NCBI GenBank assembly: GCA_016748015.1
Contig: JAAOMT010000590.1
Span: 234,414 to 298,413 of the forward strand
Source of the DNA: Geosiphon pyriformis
Lineage: Eukaryota; Glomeromycota; Glomeromycetes; Archaeosporales; Geosiphonaceae
DNA length: 64,000 nt
Direction: 5' to 3'
The notes beneath the pieces were generated by a model, which saw only the letters and a program-made list of their open reading frames with translations, did no database searches and was not told the DNA's origin. Below, piece after piece: positions 59,301 to 64,000 of this stretch (its first letter is position 1; each line of letters opens with the position of its first letter). Position numbers and translations under genes: made by a program.

Positions 59301-61062
59301 TCAGTGCAATAAGATGAGTATTTGTAAGAACACCCTCTCATTCATATGGTTTGAGAATCATCGAAACTCAAGCTTCTCTCCAAGGGCCAGGGACAAATTC
59401 CTCAGACAGGCAAGAGTTCAAAAGCACCAAGAGCATATTAAGGACTGAAATATCGCAATGTTTCTAAAGCTTATTTGAGATACCCAAAAAGCCAGCAGCT
59501 TTGCCATCCGGCAGGTTGGAAACAATCCCAAACAATTCGTCGAAGTCGATCAAACCCATTACACCAGAAAAAGCTTTGTCAAAAACATAACCCAAAGGAC
59601 AATACTGGCGAGACCACTCATCATTAACGTTGAGCACCACCCTTCACTTTCTAGTCCAGTCTTCCATAATCTCATCTACCTTAGACTTCACAGGAGCAGG
59701 ATCCAACACCATCTCATCCCCCACCACCAAATGATCTAAAACCACCTTGTAGAAGAGTCATTCCAAAACACTACGTACAGTATGACCTTTGTTCAACTCA
59801 AAACTCTCCATTTTTTTGTCAATTGCTGACTTGATCTGAGATTCTTTGGCATGGTTTGATTCTGACAACTTAGATGAATGGTAAGATTTCCTTATCTTGG
59901 CCAAAGCTAAACAAATAGTATCAAAATGAGAACCTGAAAGAAAGAGAGACTCCACAACAGAAGCATTAACAGTATCAATTCCCTTCCATGTGTCAAGTAG
60001 AGAAACAAATTCCTCATGAGAGACCAGACAAAAGGCTTTGACAATTTTTGACACCAAAAGTTCTAATTTGTGAAATCTGGATAATACTTTATTATAGACA
60101 TTATCAAAACTCTTAAACCATTTTTTTTTGAAAACGTTCTCAGCCAACAAACACACCACTTGGCGAAGATGACTCCACATTGTGTCCAGGTCCAAACATA
60201 TCTTGGCAGCATAAAATTCATCATGGAACATGGCAGCATTCGCCAAAGTATCTTCTTTAAACTTGATCCAATCAGCATCACCAGCATTCACAAAATTGTA
60301 CTTTCAGCAATCCTTATTTGCCCGATTGCGCAATGAGTTCAACTGCACATTCAGCAAACCACCAAGACCCACGGAGACAGAAACAGCTTTATGATCAGTG
60401 TCAAAATACTCTTCGACACCAGATACATCATGACCCAAAATTGCATTAACAAAACTTGACAACACAAACACATAATCAATAATTTTAGCCACTCCACAAG
60501 AATTGTTCCATGTAGCTTTCCTTCCAAACATGCTTCCACTCAAAGAGTTGACCAAACCCAAATCAAAGCATTTTTTTAAGCTGGCACTTTTGTGAGAACT
60601 ATCTTCATTGAAGTTACCACCCAAAATAATGAAAGAAGACTCATTTACTGCCCTTGCGATCAAAGAATTGATATCATCCGCCTAAGAGAAACGTACTGCC
60701 AAAGATGATCCAGCATATAGCCCCAAAATTGACACAGACAGCTTATTTTTGAAGAGAAGCTTAATAGAGAGAAACCAGCCAGGAATGTCTAACATCTTAC
60801 ACACATGCCAAGCCAAGAAATTGTTTATAATGATTGCGACCCCAGAATCCATGTGACCAGAACTCAAACCAAAAGTAAAAACCTGGACGCCAACAAACTT
60901 GTTCATAATCCAAGGGCAAATTCTATCTTTCAACTTAGTCTTAGTAACAATTGAAATCATATTGTTCATTTCTTTATGCCAACAAATAATATCTTCCTGT
61001 TTTGCAGGATTGTTCATACCCCTAACATTGCACGTGGCAATTTTCCAAATATAACTGGTCAT
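56374..61062 (-). pseudogene. LINE copy 5 ORF2: endonuclease, RT, RNase H, zinc finger; few stops
   Basis: Start MTSYIWKIATCNVRGMNN matches the APE-type endonuclease N-terminus. The endonuclease continues with GGNFNEDS (about 60610; Asn where GDFN is usual) and FDTDHKAVS (about 60400). The RT is open over 420 codons (59112-57850) with LQDIRKAYDSVGWEHLEK and AFVDDTIWIGSS (about 58760), so its catalytic Asp pair is intact. RNase H has VYTDGSLRN (about 57660), AELQAIALAL and FSDSQSALD. A zinc motif CLYCGNVEMSDHVFSC lies near 56890. Stops at about 60680, 60305, 59757, 59655, 59467, 59370, 59340, 59118, 57850 and 57373 replace mainly Trp (TGA/TAG) or Gln (TAG). The full product would exceed 1500 residues. 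Confidence 0.9.
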
Positions 61063-62849
61063 TGAGATGAGGAGAGGACCAGAAAACCCGAACCAGCACA
61101 CATCTGCTCTAACTTTGCCAAAATCGAACCAATGGAGGCATCGAAAGCAACCAACTTTGATTCTAAAACACCAATTTTAGAAGTCAGCACCTTGGAACTG
61201 CTATGACCCAATTGAAAATTATCATCACCAGAAGAGAAAGAAATAGGTTGAGTCAAAGGAACGTCTAACACCATGTTGGAATCCAAGTCAGAGTTAGCCA
61301 CCATGAGAGAACCAGAGACAGACAGTTGAGGAGTATCCACCAGAGGAATCATATTAGAAGGAGGAGCTAAAGACACCAAACTGAGATTGTCAAAACAAAG
61401 AAGAATGTTCGAAATTTGATCAGATAAAAGCTCTACAGAGTGTTCCAGATGTGCCAAACGTGCACCCAAGGGGGCATCAACCATAGAGGGAGGGGGAGGG
61501 GTATTATCAGAACTCGAAGCACCAAAGAACAGAGAACCAGAACCAGAGCCATTAAAAGAAACATGAGAGACCGAAGCAACTGAGACCACTTGGGCCCAGG
61601 ATTTGCCTCCAAAAGCAACAGGACGAGAGATCAGAACCTTTTTTTTAGCATATAATTTGGCCAACTGGAGACGAGTATCCAAGTTAGTAGGCTTTTTAAA
61701 TAATTTGGGTGACTGAGAATCTGATGCAATCTCAGCATCACATTCCAAGACAGAATAACCAAACTTCCCACACTGTTCACAGCAAACCAAATCCAACCTA
61801 GCCCATGAGAGTTTCACTCCACCCAAAATTGGCTCTATGTGAAAGGCTGATTCCATAGCTTCATCAGATTCAAAACATACCACAGCACAGCGTGTTCTGT
61901 TGCCAGTCTCCAATGAACAATTAATGACACAAGTTTTCCCACCAGCCCCTTCCAAAAGATTCTCAAGATCATGAGCTGTCATTCCCACTGGCAAAGTGAA
62001 CAGAAGCGCCCTGAATTGATCCCTAAAAGCCCATATCTTACGATCTCCCACAGCCTTGGCCACATGCACAGAATCTTTCCCAATTAAGAAAGACCATTTT
62101 GATGCCAACAGATCAGCCTGGCTAGATTTGGCAAACTCCACCACAGTCTTCTGCCACAGCCCAATTAACTGAACTTTGATAGACACTATCTGACCATACT
62201 CGGATACTGCAACAATGATCATTTCCTTTGGCGTATCCATGGGAATTTCCTTGATTACTATGGCCCAATCTGAGCAAATTCCTTGTCTCTTAAGATCACT
62301 GTTTACTATGATGTTATTTTCCTTGGCCAATGATGTGGCCTTTTCCATGCTCTTTGATGAAGTAAACATCAATCTGATGATCTCTTCAAATTTTGAGGGG
62401 GTAGTGGTCCCCCCAAAACCATTGATTTTTGAAAACAATTTTCTGATTAATTGAGTTTTTACAGTCGCCGATTTGCCTTCCACAGCTAAAAGATTAATAT
62501 CTAATGCAAAGGATTTCCTAACAGCAACTTCCACTTGAGATTTAACAATCTTGGGATCCAACCACATTTTTTCTAAAGGAATACCAAGAGGAGGGGGGAG
62601 AGGACCACCATCATTATCATTCATGTTGTAATCTAATGAACCAAGAGAGGAGCCGCAGTCCAAATTATTCTTAACTCTCTTTGTCTTAGGAGTTGTTGCA
62701 GCTGAGCCAAGAAGAGAATCATCATTACCACCAGTTAAGATGCCACCAGCAACACTGTTACCAGAATCACTTTTCATATCCGAGTATTGACTCCTACCAG
62801 AAATAGGTTTGGCCAAAGCAGCTTTGTTTCTATCACCAGACTGATTCAT
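61059..62849 (-). CDS. LINE copy 5 ORF1: Gag-like nucleic-acid-binding protein
   Basis: An uninterrupted 596-codon frame starts MNQSGDRNKAA. Visible parts are a conserved N-terminal block RKSFALDINLLAVEGKSA (about residues 110-130), an RRM-like region beginning WAIVIKEIPMD (about 198), a zinc-knuckle-like CEQCGKFGYSVLEC where Tyr replaces the usual His (about 365), and a C-terminal coiled coil ARLAHLEHSVELLSDQ (about 475) plus SKLVAFDASIGSIL near the end. LINE ORF1 proteins coat the RNA. The original start was probably the ATG at 62935 (MSNKKAPVG), but a TAA at 62875-62873 and a frame change in an A-run separate it from this frame. The stop TGA overlaps the ORF2 ATG. Confidence 0.8.
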   Translation of the reverse strand: MNQSGDRNKAALAKPISGRSQYSDMKSDSGNSVAGGILTGGNDDSLLGSAATTPKTKRVKNNLDCGSSLGSLDYNMNDNDGGPLPPPLGIPLEKMWLDPKIVKSQVEVAVRKSFALDINLLAVEGKSATVKTQLIRKLFSKINGFGGTTTPSKFEEIIRLMFTSSKSMEKATSLAKENNIIVNSDLKRQGICSDWAIVIKEIPMDTPKEMIIVAVSEYGQIVSIKVQLIGLWQKTVVEFAKSSQADLLASKWSFLIGKDSVHVAKAVGDRKIWAFRDQFRALLFTLPVGMTAHDLENLLEGAGGKTCVINCSLETGNRTRCAVVCFESDEAMESAFHIEPILGGVKLSWARLDLVCCEQCGKFGYSVLECDAEIASDSQSPKLFKKPTNLDTRLQLAKLYAKKKVLISRPVAFGGKSWAQVVSVASVSHVSFNGSGSGSLFFGASSSDNTPPPPSMVDAPLGARLAHLEHSVELLSDQISNILLCFDNLSLVSLAPPSNMIPLVDTPQLSVSGSLMVANSDLDSNMVLDVPLTQPISFSSGDDNFQLGHSSSKVLTSKIGVLESKLVAFDASIGSILAKLEQMCAGSGFLVLSSSQ

Positions 62850-63094
62850 ATAGTGAAGGGAAATTTTTTTTTTTAAGAGGAGGGACCACCAACAGAACCA
62901 AAAGAAGCACCAACAGGAGCTTTCTTATTCGACATATTACTGCCAGAAGCAGCTTCCGAGTCCACAATAAAAAGATTATTTGTAAGAGAAATGTTGAGGT
63001 ACAGCAAGTGAAAAACAAAAAACTACTTTCAAAATATGACTCTTTTTCAGGAATTTGGGACGAAGAAAAGAAAGAGTTTTTTTTTGTCTTAATT

Positions 63095-63215
63095 GACACA
63101 AGTTGCTGGTCATGTATAAAAAAGACATAAATTATACTTAATTTAGAATCTTTTTTGATTGTATATTATTAGGTAGTAATTAGACTGTACTTATTAAACT
63201 TCATAAAAAAAAAGA
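63095..63215 (+). repeat. Lone LINE 3' tail in plus orientation
   Basis: The plus strand reads TTGCTGGTCATGTATAAAAA followed by ACTTAATTTAGAATC and a TACTTATTAAACTTCATAA segment. These match the tail of copy 1 (4270-4385). No coding part is attached, because copy 5 begins immediately to the left on the other strand. It is either an extremely 5'-truncated insertion or the remainder of a copy cut by the insertion of copy 5. Confidence 0.65.
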
Positions 63216-64000
63216 TTATTAAAATAATAAAAAATAATAATAATAATAAAAATAAATTAAATATATATAAATTAAATATATATAATTAATTTTATAAAAA
63301 TTACAGTCATTAATCTTTTTAAAAAATTTAAAGATAAAAAATAGTTTATTATTAATAATTAATATAATTAATATTATTTTATGTTTTATTTAGCAATTTT
63401 TAGAATTAATAACAAATATTATTATGTTTTTTAATTATATTTTTATTTAATAAATTATAAAAACAAGCAAATAATTTTTTAAATTAATTTTAATAATACA
63501 AATTAAAAAAAAATAAAATATATATATATATATAATATTAAATATTTATTTATTGTATTTAAAATATAAATTATATGTTTTAAAAGCTAAAAAATTTATT
63601 GTTTGTATATTTACTAAAAAAAATTAATAATTACATTAATAATTAAATTAATAATTATTATTTAAAAATAAAATGACTAATATATATGTTATTAATAAAA
63701 ATTATGATTTTTAATTTAATAAATAATATAAATTTTTTAAAATTTTAAAATTTTAAATATTTAAACCAAAATAATTAGACCAAAATATTTTATATTTTAT
63801 ATTTTATAATAATTTTAGTTTTAATTTTAAAATTATATGTAAAAAAATAAAAACTTTTTTCTCTTATTAATCCTTTGATCATGACAAGAGCAATAATAAT
63901 TTCTTTGGAGATATTGCTTTGCTTTTTTTTTCTCTCTTTTTTCTTTAGTCTACTTAAATCATTTCTTTCATATCGCCTTTTTTCTTAGTAAATGATCCAG
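63216..64000. other. AT-rich right flank, no gene seen
   Basis: This is very AT-rich sequence with TATATA and TTAATT runs. The last 130 bases are less AT-rich (TCATGACAAGAGC, pyrimidine runs) and could be the edge of a gene or repeat beyond the window, but nothing can be named. Confidence 0.5.

Larger units (their letters stand above)
56255..63090 (-). mobile_element. LINE copy 5, full length and best preserved
   Basis: The 6.8-kb element runs from a 5' leader (about 63090-62936) through ORF1 and ORF2 to a 3' UTR and a (TAA)n-type tail (about 56255-56275 on plus as TTATTATTATT). ORF1 and ORF2 overlap by ATGA at 61062-61059. It has the least AT-biased sequence of the LINE copies and keeps the RT box FVDDTIW. 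Still, ORF2 contains about ten in-frame stops, nearly all at positions where other copies have Trp or Gln. It is therefore recently inserted but probably no longer autonomous. Confidence 0.93.

Noticed and set aside
56374-61062. TGA or TAG used as a Trp or Gln codon in LINE ORF2 (recoded genetic code).
   Set aside because: Other LINE copies have TGG or CAG at the same places, and host genes here end normally at TAA and TGA. Point mutation explains the stops.
61433-61618. Short Leu-rich frames overlapping LINE ORF1 and ORF2 (for example 61618-61433 and 62215-62454).
   Set aside because: They are shadows of conserved frames on the same or opposite strand, with no match between LINE copies.

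Overview
The window looks like a piece of a very AT-rich, repeat-dominated fungal nuclear genome. The closest fit I recognise is an arbuscular mycorrhizal fungus (Glomeromycotina, Rhizophagus/Gigaspora-like). The reasons are the intron-rich housekeeping genes with short AT-rich introns (36-90 nt range is typical here), the kind of LINE (two ORFs, APE endonuclease, RT, RNase H, zinc finger) and the Ty3-type elements with a dUTPase-like domain. This assignment is inference from recall; no search was run.

Five host genes are supported. One stands alone: mitochondrial ribosomal protein uL5m (MRPL7-like, minus, 7.3-8.4 kb). Four sit in one gene island (36.8-47.4 kb): a MESH1/HDDC3-type HD hydrolase (plus), a many-KH-domain vigilin/Scp160 protein (minus), the splicing factor BUD13/Cwc26 (minus) and the GPN-loop GTPase GPN2 (plus). 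BUD13 and GPN2 are divergent and share a 180-bp promoter region. I could build complete exon models that keep frame for all five. A sixth short reading frame (44.05-44.27 kb) is doubtful.

Almost everything else is transposon. LINE copies: copy 1 (+, 1-4385, cut by the window edge), copy 2 (-, ORF1 only, 4395-6345), copy 3 (+, 10866-25666, split by a Ty3 element), an ORF1-only 'half-LINE' (+, about 34240-35865), copy 4 (+, 48560-56230, split by a solo LTR), copy 5 (-, 56255-63090, the best preserved) and a lone 3' tail (+, about 63095-63215). LTR elements: Ty3 element E1 (-, 12728-22786, both LTRs, PPT and PBS visible), Ty3 element E2 (-, 25667-about 34240, one LTR), two E2-family fragments (8572-9731 and 35880-36360, both +) and a solo LTR with target duplication (53437-54387). 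The repeats are nested: E1 lies in ORF1 of LINE copy 3, and the solo LTR lies in ORF2 of copy 4.

The most notable signals are: (i) repeat copies decay almost entirely by C-to-T/G-to-A transitions, often CpA to TpA, giving Gln/Trp-to-stop and Asp-to-Asn changes at catalytic sites, which resembles a RIP-like or deamination process; (ii) a dUTPase-like domain between protease and RT in both Ty3 elements; (iii) an ORF1-only element that carries the LINE 3' end; (iv) an ATGA stop/start overlap between LINE ORF1 and ORF2; (v) short tandem arrays inside two different LTRs. Stretches of 6.3-7.3, 9.7-10.9, 47.5-48.5 and 63.2-64.0 kb are AT-rich sequence in which I see no gene.
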